Shown here one piece after another: positions 25,476-34,551 of a stretch of DNA of 64,000 nucleotides. The stretch covers positions 101,231 through 165,230 of the forward strand of contig NZ_FMDF01000157.1 in assembly GCF_900091955.1 (NCBI RefSeq), in the 5' to 3' direction. A program made the position numbers and the translations under genes. Below the pieces are notes generated by a model. The model saw only the letters and a list, made by a program, of their open reading frames with translations. It searched no databases and was not told the DNA's origin. The stretch is from Streptomyces sp. Ncost-T10-10d (GTDB lineage: Bacteria; Actinomycetota; Actinomycetes; Streptomycetales; Streptomycetaceae). Position 1 is the first letter of the stretch. Each line of letters opens with the position of its first letter.

Positions 25476-26828
25476 ATGCCTGTTGCCCGTCGGGTGCTGC
25501 CACGGCTCGGCCCGGTCCTGGCCGTCCTGGCTCTGATGGTCTGCGCGATGTTCGCGTCCGCCCCCGCCCCCGCGCACGCTGCGGGGGCGGGCCTCGACAG
25601 CGTGGCCGAGGCCTTGAAGAAGAGTCCCGTGTACGTTGATCCGCGCGCCCGGGACCAGCTCTCCGAGGCCGACGCCGAAGACCTCGCGAAGAAGATCGAG
25701 GACGCGGGCAAGCCTGTTTTCGTTGCTGTTCTGCCAAAGGCCGCCGAGTTCCCTCCCGGGACCCTGATGCGGGACCTGCGCACCCAGGTCGGCATCACCG
25801 GGGTGTACGCCGTCCACCTTGGCGACGGTTTCAACGCGAACGCGGACTCCTCGGTGATGTCTCGCAACGCGGTCGGCAACCTCACCGGCGCCGTCAAGCG
25901 CTCCCACTCCGGGGACCCCGAAGGACTCCTGACCGCCTTCGTCGACCAGGCCACCCAGCAGTCCAAGGGGCAGGCCCCGGCCACCTGGAGCGGCGCCGAG
26001 GATGATCAGGGGAGCGGTGGCGCGGCGGTGCTGTTCACCGTCGGCGCGGTCGCGGCGGCCGGCGCCGGAGGGTACGCCCTGTACCGCCGTTCAAAGAAGA
26101 AGCGCGAGCGCGCCGAACTGGACGCCCTGCGCGTCGTGGTCGACGAAGACATCACCGCCTTCGGCGAGGAACTGGACCGGCTCGACTTCCACCCGTCGGA
26201 GCCCGGGGCCGACGACGCGATGCGGCAGGACTACACCCACGCCCTGGATACGTACGACAAGGCCAAAGAACTGATGGCCGTGGCCGCCAAGCCGCAGGAT
26301 GTCCAGCCGGTGACCGCAGCCCTCGAAGAGGGCCGGTTCGCGCTCGCGGGCCTGGCCGCGCGCCGCGCCGGAACCCCGGTGCCCGAGCGCCGTGTTCCCT
26401 GCTTCTTCGACCCTCGCCACGGCCCGTCGGCCATTGATGCGATGTGGGCCCCGCCCGGCGGCATGCCGCGCAACGTACCGGTGTGTGAGGCTGATGCCGA
26501 CCTCCTGGCGGCCGCGCAGGAGCCGATGGCCCGTCAGGTGCGGACCGCCCACGGTTCCGAGCCCTACTGGAATGCCGGACCCGCATACGCACCTTGGGCG
26601 GGCGGCTACTTCGGCGGCACCGGCAGCATGCTCGGCGGCCTGCTCGTGGGCACGATGCTGGGCTCGGTCCTCAATGCACCTTCCGCCTTGGCCGACACGG
26701 CGCCCGTCGACAGTGCGCCAGATGGCGGGGAGTTCACAGGCGCCGACTTCAACCCAGGCGACTTCGGCGGTGGTTTCGAAGGCAGCGGCTTCGAGGGCGG
26801 AGGCGACTTCGGCGGTGGAGACTGGTGA
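25476..26828 (+). CDS. TPM-domain-like secreted/membrane protein with Gly-rich tail
   Basis: A 450-residue protein with a signal peptide (1-36, MPVARRVLPRLG to PAHAAGA), a TPM-like extracytoplasmic domain (about 40-170, KKSPVYVDPRARDQLSEADA and GITGVYAVHLGDGF), one membrane helix (about 185-207), a cytoplasmic helical part with RRVPCFFDPRHGPSA, then a second hydrophobic Gly stretch (GGYFGGTGSMLGGLLVGTML) and a Gly/Phe/Asp-rich end. ATG 25476 follows GGAGGAGGA. TPM proteins are linked to photosystem or envelope stress roles elsewhere; the role here is unknown. Confidence 0.8.
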   Translation: MPVARRVLPRLGPVLAVLALMVCAMFASAPAPAHAAGAGLDSVAEALKKSPVYVDPRARDQLSEADAEDLAKKIEDAGKPVFVAVLPKAAEFPPGTLMRDLRTQVGITGVYAVHLGDGFNANADSSVMSRNAVGNLTGAVKRSHSGDPEGLLTAFVDQATQQSKGQAPATWSGAEDDQGSGGAAVLFTVGAVAAAGAGGYALYRRSKKKRERAELDALRVVVDEDITAFGEELDRLDFHPSEPGADDAMRQDYTHALDTYDKAKELMAVAAKPQDVQPVTAALEEGRFALAGLAARRAGTPVPERRVPCFFDPRHGPSAIDAMWAPPGGMPRNVPVCEADADLLAAAQEPMARQVRTAHGSEPYWNAGPAYAPWAGGYFGGTGSMLGGLLVGTMLGSVLNAPSALADTAPVDSAPDGGEFTGADFNPGDFGGGFEGSGFEGGGDFGGGDW

Positions 26829-27344
26829 TCCCGGTGTTCAGCAGGCCGCAGGAGAGGACCCACACAGGTTCGCCCCGGACGCGTTCATGGGCGTGAGTCG
26901 CAGCTCTACCCGATTCCTCCTGATGCAGCGGCGGATCATGCTTCCGTGTTGCCTGTGGCGGGTGTCGTCGAGAGTGACGCTGCGCAAGGCATGAACCGGG
27001 CCATGGTTCGGTTCAGCCAGGAGGAATGCGCGTGTAGGCGATCTCACGTTGTCCGCCGCTGCCCAGGTGCCGACCCGTTGGCACATCCTTGCTGTCAGGT
27101 ACAGGGAAGAGCTGTCGGCGGCAAACAGGTCCCGTACTGTTTTCGGCAGGGCGAATGGAAGCCACTCGGTCAACGGGAACAGGAGCCGCCCCTATCAAGT
27201 GGGCTGAGGCCCGGGGTGGTGCGGGGCTGGGTGTCCATGACCGCGATGCAGTCGGTGGCCGATGTTCGGTGGCCCGGGTCCTCTTGGGGCGTATCCCTGA
27301 CAGGTGCGGTTCGTGAGGCCCCGGCACCGCTGTCCGGCAGACAC
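26829..27344. other. Gene-poor stretch
   Basis: Minus-strand frames run through it, for example LPKTVRDLFAADSSSLYLTA at about 27080-27150, but none has a start, ribosome site or recognisable family. It may be decayed sequence downstream of the GNAT remnant. Confidence 0.4.
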
Positions 27345-27630
27345 ACGCGGTGGGATCGCCCCACCACAGCTCCCGAGCCCCCGCGATCGGGTCGTGCGGG
27401 CCGATCGCAACGATCCACACCTCGGCGTCGTGCCAACACGCCCGGAAGTGCTCTTCGCCGAGCTCACCCGGCTTCCACTGGTCGGTCCCGTGGGTGATCT
27501 GCCGGAGCGCCGCATCGTCACGAAGCCGGACGAGCTCGGACAGGTCCGTCTCGTCCGCGCGCCGGGAGGACAACTCCGGCTGCTGAGCCGCTTCGAGCAG
27601 GTTCTCGTTGCGCAGTCGCTCGAAAGACAT
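27345..27630 (-). pseudogene. GNAT acetyltransferase, N-terminal half only
   Basis: From ATG 27630 the frame gives LSSRRADETDLSELVRLRDD, then ITHGTDQWKPGELGEEHFRA and PIAGARELWWGDPTA, the first half of a GNAT domain. The acetyl-CoA pyrophosphate loop (Q/RxxGxG/A) is missing, and sequence past 27345 is unrelated. The open frame upstream to 27900 is not recognisable. Confidence 0.6.
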
Positions 27631-27924
27631 GTGTCTGTTCACAACGCGGCACTCTGTGTCCCCTCCCGCCACAAGGACCGTGGTGAGGCTCACCACCTGG
27701 GCCGCATGCCCGGCGGCCAGGAGTGCCGTCACTTGCGGGAAGACGGCGTTCGGCCTCGGTGGCCTGGTGCCGAGGCCGAACATCCGCGGCAGCACGTACT
27801 CGAATACAGGCCTGCCCTGTGCCCGCAGACCGTCCCGACCGTGCGGGACCCCGGTTCCCCGGTCGTTCCGGCCCCGTCCACGTGACCGCCCAGCCCTCAC
27901 ACGCGCCTTTCGGTATCGCGTCGC

Positions 27925-28503
27925 TCAGTCGATACCTACGCCGTAGTCGGTGGCGATACCTGCCAGTCCCTGTGCATAGCCTTGGCCGATGGCGCGGAAC
28001 TTCCACTCCCCGCCTCTGCGGTACAGGGCGCCGAAGACCATTGCGGTCTCGCCGGCGGCGTCGTAGGAGAGCTCGTAGCGGCACATCTCACGGCCGGTGA
28101 GGTTGTCCACGACGCGGATGAAGGCTTCGCTGACCTGCCCGAAGCTTTGGCCGCGCCGCTCCGCGTCGTGGATGGAAACGGTGAAGACGACCTGCCCCAC
28201 CTTCTCGTCCAGCCTGTCGAGGTCGATGAGGATCTGTTCGTCGTCCCCGTCGCCTTCGCCGGTCGTGTTGTCGCCCGTGTGCCGAACGGCGCCGTCGGGG
28301 CTGGTGAGGTTGTTGTAGAAGACGAAGTGCTCGTCGGAGACGGCCTTCATCCCAGGGCCGCAGATGATCGCGGACGCATCGAGGTCGAAGTCCGTGGCGC
28401 CGACCGGCCGGGCGTCCCAGCCCAGCCCGACGGTGACGTCCGCAAGCGGGGTGCCGTCCTGGTTGAGGACGACGTTCTGACCTTTGGCGAGGCTGACGCC
28501 CAT
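27925..28503 (-). CDS. TerD-family stress protein
   Basis: A 192-residue protein of standard TerD length: MGVSLAKGQNVVLNQDG, VTVGLGWDAR, the calcium-binding DFDLDASAI, then HTGDNTTGEGDGDDEQILID and DAAGETAMVFGALYRRGGEW. ATG 28503 follows GGGGAGAAG. TerD proteins bind calcium and are tied to tellurite, phage and envelope stress in other bacteria. A TTGCGCAA-centred dyad lies between it and the divergent small gene. Confidence 0.95.
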   Translation of the reverse strand: MGVSLAKGQNVVLNQDGTPLADVTVGLGWDARPVGATDFDLDASAIICGPGMKAVSDEHFVFYNNLTSPDGAVRHTGDNTTGEGDGDDEQILIDLDRLDEKVGQVVFTVSIHDAERRGQSFGQVSEAFIRVVDNLTGREMCRYELSYDAAGETAMVFGALYRRGGEWKFRAIGQGYAQGLAGIATDYGVGID

Positions 28504-28578
28504 GTGTGCTGCTTCTCCCCGAAGTCGAGCTGCGTTCGGGGCCGCGTGGCAGAGCCCCGGAGTGACGAGTTTCACAAT

Positions 28579-28606
28579 AGTTTAAAAGTTGCGCAATAAT
28601 TAAACT
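28579..28606. promoter_or_regulatory. 28-base dyad between terD-like and small-protein genes
   Basis: AGTTTAA-N3-TTGCGCAA-N3-TTAAACT, with 11 of 14 arm positions paired. It is 76 bases upstream of the TerD start and directly touches the ATG of the plus-strand gene, so a bound protein should block that promoter or start. Confidence 0.65.
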
Positions 28607-28843
28607 ATGCGCATGGATGCGAACGACTTGACGGGCTCGGAGAGCGCGATACTTGATGGCGGCCCCGCGGACGGGCTGTGTATGCGGGTTACCGACCGGC
28701 CCTCGGTGTTGCAGGTGACGTACCCCTGCCAGCTCGAAGCCCCGCCGGGCGGCGTGCAGGTGGAGGCGCTTTACGTCTACCGCCGGGACCCCGGGGTGCG
28801 GAGTGAGCCGCTGAGGTACGGCTTCGACGGCGCCAGTCCGTGA
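28607..28843 (+). CDS. Small conserved-type hypothetical protein
   Basis: A 78-residue protein starting at ATG 28607 (or 28613, MDANDLTG). It reads ILDGGPADGLCMRVTDRPSV and ends EALYVYRRDPGVRSEPLRYG FDGASP, a pattern I associate with short actinobacterial proteins of unknown function. No ribosome site precedes it, and the dyad abuts the start, so it may be leaderless. Confidence 0.6.
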   Translation: MRMDANDLTGSESAILDGGPADGLCMRVTDRPSVLQVTYPCQLEAPPGGVQVEALYVYRRDPGVRSEPLRYGFDGASP

Positions 28844-28862
28844 CGGGGCCGCCTCGTGCGGT

Positions 28863-29138
28863 TCACTGGGCGTTGTTGGTGCTTTCCGTGGCCGGCCGGG
28901 CCGGAGTCGACTCACCTGTGGTCCGGATCGCCGAAGGTGCGACGTGTGGGGGTGGGGCGGGATCGGAGGCGGGGCTCGGCGCACCGTCCTCCTTCATGGC
29001 CTTGGTCTCACTCTTGAGGATGCGCAGAGACTTCCCCACCGCCCGGGCGGTGTCCGGCAGTTTCTTCGAGCCGAACAGCACGATGACGACGATCGCCACA
29101 ATCAGCAGATGCCAAGGCTCCAGCCCGTTACGCAACAT
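28863..29138 (-). CDS. TatA/TatE-type twin-arginine translocase subunit
   Basis: A 91-residue protein with an N-terminal membrane helix, the FG hinge and an amphipathic helix (WHLLIVAIVVIVLFGSKKLP, then DTARAVGKSLRILKSE), the TatA layout, and a Pro/Ala-rich tail. ATG 29138 follows GGCGGAG. TatB and TatC are not adjacent, so it is probably an extra TatA. It is divergent from the LCP gene. Confidence 0.88.
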   Translation of the reverse strand: MLRNGLEPWHLLIVAIVVIVLFGSKKLPDTARAVGKSLRILKSETKAMKEDGAPSPASDPAPPPHVAPSAIRTTGESTPARPATESTNNAQ

Positions 29139-29203
29139 TTCCAGCTCCGCCTTTCGTCTCGTCAAACGGGGCGCGCACCTAGGGGTGGCTCCCACTGGAA
29201 GAC

Positions 29204-29227
29204 TTGCTACATTGCGCAACTGTACAA
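29204..29227. promoter_or_regulatory. TTGCGCAA dyad between tatA-like and LCP genes
   Basis: TTG-N5-TTGCGCAA-N5-CAA is symmetric about its centre. It lies 66 bases upstream of the tatA-like start and 61 bases before the LCP start, so it could control both. Confidence 0.6.
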
Positions 29228-29287
29228 CCTTGGAGTGGGGCGAGCCGTCCCCTCTGTATCGGTCGGACGGATGAGGGCGCACAACAC

Positions 29288-30811
29288 ATGGCAGGCACCC
29301 GCCAGCAGATGGCACCCCCGCGTCACAGCGGTGCTCGATCCGCCGTACGCACCCGGCGGCGCAAGCGCAGCCGGGTGCGTACCGTGCTCGTGATGGCTGT
29401 GTCGTTGCTCGTGCTGGTGACGGCGGGAGCGGGGTGGGTCTACCTCCGGCTGAGCGGCAACATCGACACCTTCAGCTCGGACGGTATCTCCGGCGACCGA
29501 CCGGACGCCTCCGCTTCGAAGGGCGCGAACGTCCTGGTCATCGGCTCGGACGCGCGCACCGGCGGGAACAGCGATCTGGGTGGCGGTGACAAGAGCGACG
29601 TCGGCCGCTCCGACACCGCCTTCCTGCTCCACATATACGCCGACCACCAACACGCCGTCGCCGTGTCCGTCCCGCGCGACACCCTTGTCGACATCCCGCC
29701 CTGCAAACTCCCGGACGGGAGTTGGAGCAAGACGCAGACCAACGTCATGTTCAACGCGGCGTACTCCATGGGCCAGACTGCCAAGGGCAACCCGGCCTGC
29801 ACCCAGAACACCGTCGAGAAGCTCACCGGACTGCGCGTCGACCACACCGTCGTCGTCGACTTCAAAGGCTTCTCGCAACTGACCGAGGTCGTCGGTGGCG
29901 TCGAGGTGTGTCTGCCGCAGAACATCTACCAAAGGGACCTCAATCCCAACCGCACCACGCGCGGCAAGCTCCTGTTCGCCAAGGGCGAGCAGAAGGTCGC
30001 CGGGCAGCAGGCGCTGGACTACGTGCGCATCCGGCACGGCATCGGCGACGGCTCCGACATAGGACGCATAAAACGCCAACAAGCCTTCGTCGCAAGCCTC
30101 ATCAAGAAGGTGAAGAGCGACGGGCTCACCCCCACCAAGCTGCTGCCGCTCGCGGACGCCGCGACCAAGTCCATGACCGTCGACCCCGGTCTCGGGTCCG
30201 CCGACAAGCTGCTGTCCTTCGCGATGTCGATGAAGGACATCGACCTGCACAACACCAAGTTCGTGACCATTCCCTGGCGGTACCAGGGATCGCGGGTCGC
30301 GATCGTCGAGCCGGACGCCGATGCCCTGTGGGCCGCGCTGAAGGCCGACCGGACCATCGACGGCAAGGACGCCAGTGGCAAGGGCGGCGACGAGGCGGCC
30401 TCGGCCTCCCCCTCGGCGAGTGCCGACGAATCGGTCTCCGGGGGCGGCATCGACGTCGCCGTCTACAACGGCACCACCGTCGTCGGGCTCGCCGCCCGCG
30501 CGGCGCAAACCCTCAAGGACCACGACTTCACCGTCACCGGCACCGCCACCGCCGGCGCCCAGGACCACAGCACCACGGTGATCGAGTACGGTCCGGGACA
30601 GCAAGACCGGGCGGAGACCGTCACCCGACTCTTTCCCGAGGCGGATCTCCGGGCGACGACCACGGCGGGCATCGACGTGATCCTCGGCCAGGACTACGCG
30701 GACCACCCCGCGGCCACCGCCTCCAATAGGCCGGCTTCCGTACCCTCCGAAGTGGCCGACGGTGCCCGCTCCGCCGATGACGACCTCTGCGCCAACCTCT
30801 CCTACGGCTGA
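29288..30811 (+). CDS. LytR-CpsA-Psr (LCP) family protein
   Basis: The protein has 507 residues: an Arg-rich cytoplasmic N-terminus, a membrane anchor (31-54), the LCP catalytic domain (about 85-290, NVLVIGSDAR, SVPRDTLVDIP, DYVRIRH and RIKRQQAFVASLI) and a LytR-C domain near 385-475 (IDVAVYNGTTVVGLAARAAQ). LCP enzymes attach teichoic acids or other glycopolymers to peptidoglycan outside the membrane. The conserved Arg/Asp residues are present, so it should be active. Confidence 0.93.
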   Translation: MAGTRQQMAPPRHSGARSAVRTRRRKRSRVRTVLVMAVSLLVLVTAGAGWVYLRLSGNIDTFSSDGISGDRPDASASKGANVLVIGSDARTGGNSDLGGGDKSDVGRSDTAFLLHIYADHQHAVAVSVPRDTLVDIPPCKLPDGSWSKTQTNVMFNAAYSMGQTAKGNPACTQNTVEKLTGLRVDHTVVVDFKGFSQLTEVVGGVEVCLPQNIYQRDLNPNRTTRGKLLFAKGEQKVAGQQALDYVRIRHGIGDGSDIGRIKRQQAFVASLIKKVKSDGLTPTKLLPLADAATKSMTVDPGLGSADKLLSFAMSMKDIDLHNTKFVTIPWRYQGSRVAIVEPDADALWAALKADRTIDGKDASGKGGDEAASASPSASADESVSGGGIDVAVYNGTTVVGLAARAAQTLKDHDFTVTGTATAGAQDHSTTVIEYGPGQQDRAETVTRLFPEADLRATTTAGIDVILGQDYADHPAATASNRPASVPSEVADGARSADDDLCANLSYG

Positions 30812-31245
30812 GCGGATATCGCTTTCCCGGCCTTGGCCCAGTTGGCATGCAGCCGGTCCAGGTAGGACTGCGCCTGACTGCCCGGGTGCGCGCCGCGGGC
30901 GAATGCCAGCACGTTGCCCGACCCGGTGTTGTAGCCCAGCGCCAGCAGTTCGTTCTTCGTGTACGTCCCCGGCCGGTGGGCGGGCAACTGCGCGGCCAGG
31001 TCGTGCAGATGCCAGGCGGCCGCCTCAATCGCCAGGTCCCGGTCGTCGGGCAGTTCCTCCCATCGGCGGTTCGCGAAATCATGGCGCCGCTTGGTCTCGT
31101 CGAAGGCGGCACGGTGCATGTTCGCGATGCCGAAGGCTGCATCCGGCTTGTAACGCTGCCAGGCCCGTTCCAGCTCAGGGTCGTGCGGCTTGCAGGACTC
31201 GTTGTAGAGGACCGCCATCAACACGACCGGACGGGAGTCCCGCAT
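30802..31245 (-). CDS. Lytic-transglycosylase-like protein, probably N-truncated
   Basis: A 147-residue frame reads LMAVLYNESCKPHDPELERA, WQRYKPDAAFGIANMHRAAF and ELLALGYNTGSGNVLAFARG, which resembles the lysozyme-like fold with a catalytic Glu in YNES. A secretion signal and the usual N-terminal region are missing and no ribosome site precedes ATG 31245, so it may be a fragment. It converges on, and overlaps by ten bases, the LCP gene end. Confidence 0.6.
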   Translation of the reverse strand: MRDSRPVVLMAVLYNESCKPHDPELERAWQRYKPDAAFGIANMHRAAFDETKRRHDFANRRWEELPDDRDLAIEAAAWHLHDLAAQLPAHRPGTYTKNELLALGYNTGSGNVLAFARGAHPGSQAQSYLDRLHANWAKAGKAISAQP

Positions 31246-31315
31246 CGTTTGCTGACCCCGGCGCAGGGCCTGCACGACGACAGTTGTGCGGGGTGCGTAC
31301 CGACGGGCGGCGCCA

Positions 31316-33961
31316 CTACGGATGTGTACCGCGACTCTCGTAGCGATGTCTGGCGGTCGCAAGTCCCGCCGCGTACAACCCGAGCACCACCACGAGCAGC
31401 AGGTAGTAGAGGGCGGGCAGGGCCATCAAGCCCAGCCGCGGGCCGAGCGGGGAGAGCGGCAGCAGCAGTCCGGTGGCGGCGAGCGCGGCTGCGGCCCAGC
31501 CGACCGGGCTGATCCCGCGGGTCTCGGCGGTGCGGCGGCCGGTCCGCAGGAGCAGCATCACCAGTGCCTGCGTGAGCAGGTTCTCCGTGAACCAGCCGGA
31601 GTGGAACACCGCCTCGTCGTCCGTCCCCCCGGGACCGTACAGGGCGAGGGCGAGCACCGCGAAGGTGGCCAGGTCGGCGACGGCATTGAGCGCTCCGAAG
31701 GCGGTGATGAAGCGGAGGAAGTCGCGCGGTCGCAGGATGGTCGGGTGCTTGAGTGCGGCGGGAGCGGGCCGTTCGTAGGAGAAGGTGAGCTGGGCGGCGT
31801 CGAAGCACAAATTCTGGACGAGGGCCTGGGCCGGGAGCATCGGCAGGAAAGGCAGCAGGAGGCCGGCGGAGAGCATGGCGATGACGTTGCCGAGGTTCGA
31901 GGAGAGCGTGATGCGCAGATACGTCGCGATGGTGACGCTGCTGTGCCGGCCTGCCGTGATCGCGTGATCGATCGTGGACAGGTCCTTGCCGTGGTCGGCA
32001 AGCACCACGTCGGCGTTCTCGCGGGTCATGTCGACGGCATCGCGCGGGCAGATCCCGACATCGGCCGCGTTCAGTGCGGGCAGATCGTTGACGCCGTCCC
32101 CGAGGAAACCGGTGGTGTGGCCCGCGGCACGCAGGGCGGTGACGATGCGGGCCTTGTGCTCGGGGGTGCAGCGCGCGAAGACGGTGGTCCGGTGGGCGAG
32201 GTCGGCCAGCTCCGGGTCCGTGAGCTTGTCGATGTGGTCTGCTGTGCATACGTCACCGGGGTCGATGCCCAGATCGCGGCAGGCTCGGGCCGCGGTGCCA
32301 GGGTGGTCTCCGGTGAGGACCTTGACCGTGACGCTGCGGTCGGCGAGGACGCGCAGGGCAGCGGCGGCGGAGGGGGCGAGTTCCTCACGCAGAGCGATGA
32401 AGCCGATGAAGGTCAGGCCGCGTTCGTCGGCAGGCGTGTATGCGCGGCGTCGCGCCGGACGTTCGGCGGTGGCGACCGCGAGGAGCCGCAGCCCGTCGTC
32501 CGCTTGGCTCGCTGCGAATTCGAGCAGCCGTTGCCCGTCGACGCCGTCGAGCGCGCATCGCTCAAGTACGTTCTCGACGGCGCCCTTGACGACGAGTGTG
32601 TGGACGCCGAGGCGGCCGGGGTCGCGTACGACGGCGGTGGCGAGGCGACGTGCCGGATCGAACGGCAGGGCAGCGACCCCGTCGTACCGCAGTACACCGT
32701 CCTCGTCGGCCGCGTCGAGGATCGCCTCGTCCAGGGCGTCCGGGGCGGGCAGATCGGCGAGCTGGAGCGTCCACCACGCGTTGACGGCGGCCCAGCGCAG
32801 CACCTCGGGATCGTCCCGGCCGTCGGCATTCAGCGCGTGGACCACGACAGGCCGGTCCTGGGTGAGCGTGCCCGTCTTGTCCAGGCACAGCACATCGACG
32901 GCACCCAGGTCGTGCAGCGCGGGCAGCCGTCTGACGATCACGCCGTGGGAGCGCGCGAGGAGCGATGCGCCGCGTGCCAGACATGTGGTGACGATGACCG
33001 GGAGCATTTCCGGGGTGAGCCCCACCGCCACCGCCACCGCGAACGGCAGCGTCTCCAGACCCCGGCCGCGCAGAGCGGCATTCGCCATGAGCACCAGTGG
33101 CGGCGTCAGCAGCATGAACCGGATGAGGATCCAGGAAATCCCGTGCACCGAGCGGTCGAAGGCGCTCGGGCCACGCGGGTGTACGGAGTCGTGTGCGGCG
33201 GCTAACCAGGTACACGCCCCGGTCGCGACAACCACCGCGGTGCCGCTGCCCGACATGACACTGCTGCCCTGAAAACACAGCTGCGGCTCATCGAACGGGC
33301 CGTTCTCCAGCGGGCCCGGCGCATCAACAGGATGCTTGGCGACCGGAGCCGACTCCCCGGTGAGCGCTGCCTGATTCACACTCAGGCCGATAGCGCGCAG
33401 AAGCCGTACGTCGGCGGGGATCAGGTCGCCGGGGCCGAGGCGGACCACGTCCCCCGGCACCAGCTGATCGACCGGAACCTCCCGAGGCACTGGCCCTGCA
33501 TCCTCATCCGTGCGGCGCAGTACCGTTGCGGTGGTCGCCACCAGCTCCCGCAGCCCGGCCATCGACCGGTCGGCGCGATGTTCCCCGGCCGACCGCAGCA
33601 CACAGCTGACCACCACAAGCACGGTGGTCACACAGGCGGTGCCCCAGGCCGCGACGGCCGCGGACACCAGGCCGAGGCAGAGCAACACCGCGGTGAACGG
33701 ATCGCGCAGGCTGCGCAGAAAACGCCCGACCCATGACACGGTCCGCCGGGCAGGCAGCGTGTTCTCGCCGAACCAGGCCAGGCGCGCGTCAGCTTCCACG
33801 TCCGTCAGCCCACGAGGGCCGCTGTTGAGCGTGCGCAGCACCTGGAGCGAGGTCAGTTCTTGCGACGCCCTGCCGACTGCGGGGGCTCTTCCCGGTGACG
33901 GAGCGGTCGGCTGTTCGGGCGGTACAAGGCCCGGCCCCTCAACCGCGGAGGTGTCAGGCAC
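31316..33961 (-). CDS. P-type ATPase, Mg2+-transporter (MgtA/MgtB) type
   Basis: An 881-residue protein with the actuator motif ALTGESAPV, phosphorylation motif CLDKTGTLT, nucleotide-domain KGAVENVLERC, and hinge TGFLGDGVNDLPALNAADVG. About ten membrane helices are visible. NLCFDAAQLTFSYERP replaces the NLLYDxSQ segment of classic Mg2+ ATPases, so the ion is not certain. GTG 33961 (after AGGA) overlaps the ArsR stop by eight bases; an ATG at 34000 would give 894 residues. Co-transcribed with the ArsR regulator. Confidence 0.88.
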   Translation of the reverse strand: MPDTSAVEGPGLVPPEQPTAPSPGRAPAVGRASQELTSLQVLRTLNSGPRGLTDVEADARLAWFGENTLPARRTVSWVGRFLRSLRDPFTAVLLCLGLVSAAVAAWGTACVTTVLVVVSCVLRSAGEHRADRSMAGLRELVATTATVLRRTDEDAGPVPREVPVDQLVPGDVVRLGPGDLIPADVRLLRAIGLSVNQAALTGESAPVAKHPVDAPGPLENGPFDEPQLCFQGSSVMSGSGTAVVVATGACTWLAAAHDSVHPRGPSAFDRSVHGISWILIRFMLLTPPLVLMANAALRGRGLETLPFAVAVAVGLTPEMLPVIVTTCLARGASLLARSHGVIVRRLPALHDLGAVDVLCLDKTGTLTQDRPVVVHALNADGRDDPEVLRWAAVNAWWTLQLADLPAPDALDEAILDAADEDGVLRYDGVAALPFDPARRLATAVVRDPGRLGVHTLVVKGAVENVLERCALDGVDGQRLLEFAASQADDGLRLLAVATAERPARRRAYTPADERGLTFIGFIALREELAPSAAAALRVLADRSVTVKVLTGDHPGTAARACRDLGIDPGDVCTADHIDKLTDPELADLAHRTTVFARCTPEHKARIVTALRAAGHTTGFLGDGVNDLPALNAADVGICPRDAVDMTRENADVVLADHGKDLSTIDHAITAGRHSSVTIATYLRITLSSNLGNVIAMLSAGLLLPFLPMLPAQALVQNLCFDAAQLTFSYERPAPAALKHPTILRPRDFLRFITAFGALNAVADLATFAVLALALYGPGGTDDEAVFHSGWFTENLLTQALVMLLLRTGRRTAETRGISPVGWAAAALAATGLLLPLSPLGPRLGLMALPALYYLLLVVVLGLYAAGLATARHRYESRGTHP

Positions 33962-34316
33962 CGGTCCTGCGGAGCGCTCGTACCGGCGCGGACGCGGCAT
34001 CGGCGCGAGCGGTCAACTGGCCGACCATCAGCCGCACCACGGTCACGATATCGGGGTCGTCCACGAAGTAGACCATCCGTCGGCCCTCGCGACGGGAACG
34101 CACGAGACCCGCGAGCTTCAGCTTTGTCAGGTGCTGGCTGACGGCGGGCAGCGCGCCTCCCACCCGCTCCGCGAGTCCGGTCACATCACTCTCGCCCTGG
34201 GCCAACGTCCACATGATATGGAGCCGTGCCGAGGATGCCAGCAGCCCGAAGGTCGCGGCCGCCTCCGCGAATACCTCGGCAGGCGGGTCCTCGAAGCTGT
34301 CGACGTCTGTCGCCAC
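33954..34316 (-). CDS. ArsR-family regulator
   Basis: A 120-residue winged-helix protein: LASSARLHIMWTLAQGESDV, LAERVGGALPAVSQHLTKLK and RRMVYFVDDPDIVTVVRLMV. GTG 34316 is preferred for GGGAGGG five bases ahead; ATG 34331 is the alternative. The alpha-3 ELCV(G)D cysteines are absent, and the alpha-5 DxH...H pair is largely missing, so sensing of a metal is uncertain. It lies immediately upstream of the P-type ATPase, its likely target. Confidence 0.9.
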   Translation of the reverse strand: MATDVDSFEDPPAEVFAEAAATFGLLASSARLHIMWTLAQGESDVTGLAERVGGALPAVSQHLTKLKLAGLVRSRREGRRMVYFVDDPDIVTVVRLMVGQLTARADAASAPVRALRRTGA

Positions 34317-34551
34317 CGTCGTCCCTCCCATTTCCGTGGGGTCGCTTGCGAACCTCCCCAGTCTAGGCCGCCCCGCGAAGCTCCCGAGCGACGCCGGCCG
34401 CCGGCACCGTGGACCCGGCTCGCTCCACCGACATCGTCGACGCCGCGGGCGCGATCAACCCGAGGAACTTCGGCCTCTCTGCCTACCGCACCCCGGACGC
34501 AAGGCGTTCACGTTGCAACCGGATCCGCCCGCGCCGCGTCTTCGCCATTGT

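Noticed and set aside
26729..26828. Gly/Phe/Asp repeat DNA at the end of the TPM gene as a possible repeat element
   Set aside because: It is in frame and encodes the protein tail; no separate element is needed.
27631..27900. Frame upstream of the GNAT remnant (LPRMFGLGTRPPRPNAVFPQ)
   Set aside because: No start signal and no family likeness; not reported as a gene.
34380..34510. Plus-strand DIVDAAGAINPRNFGLSAYR before the glsB-like gene
   Set aside because: Protein-like but without start, stop context or recognisable family.
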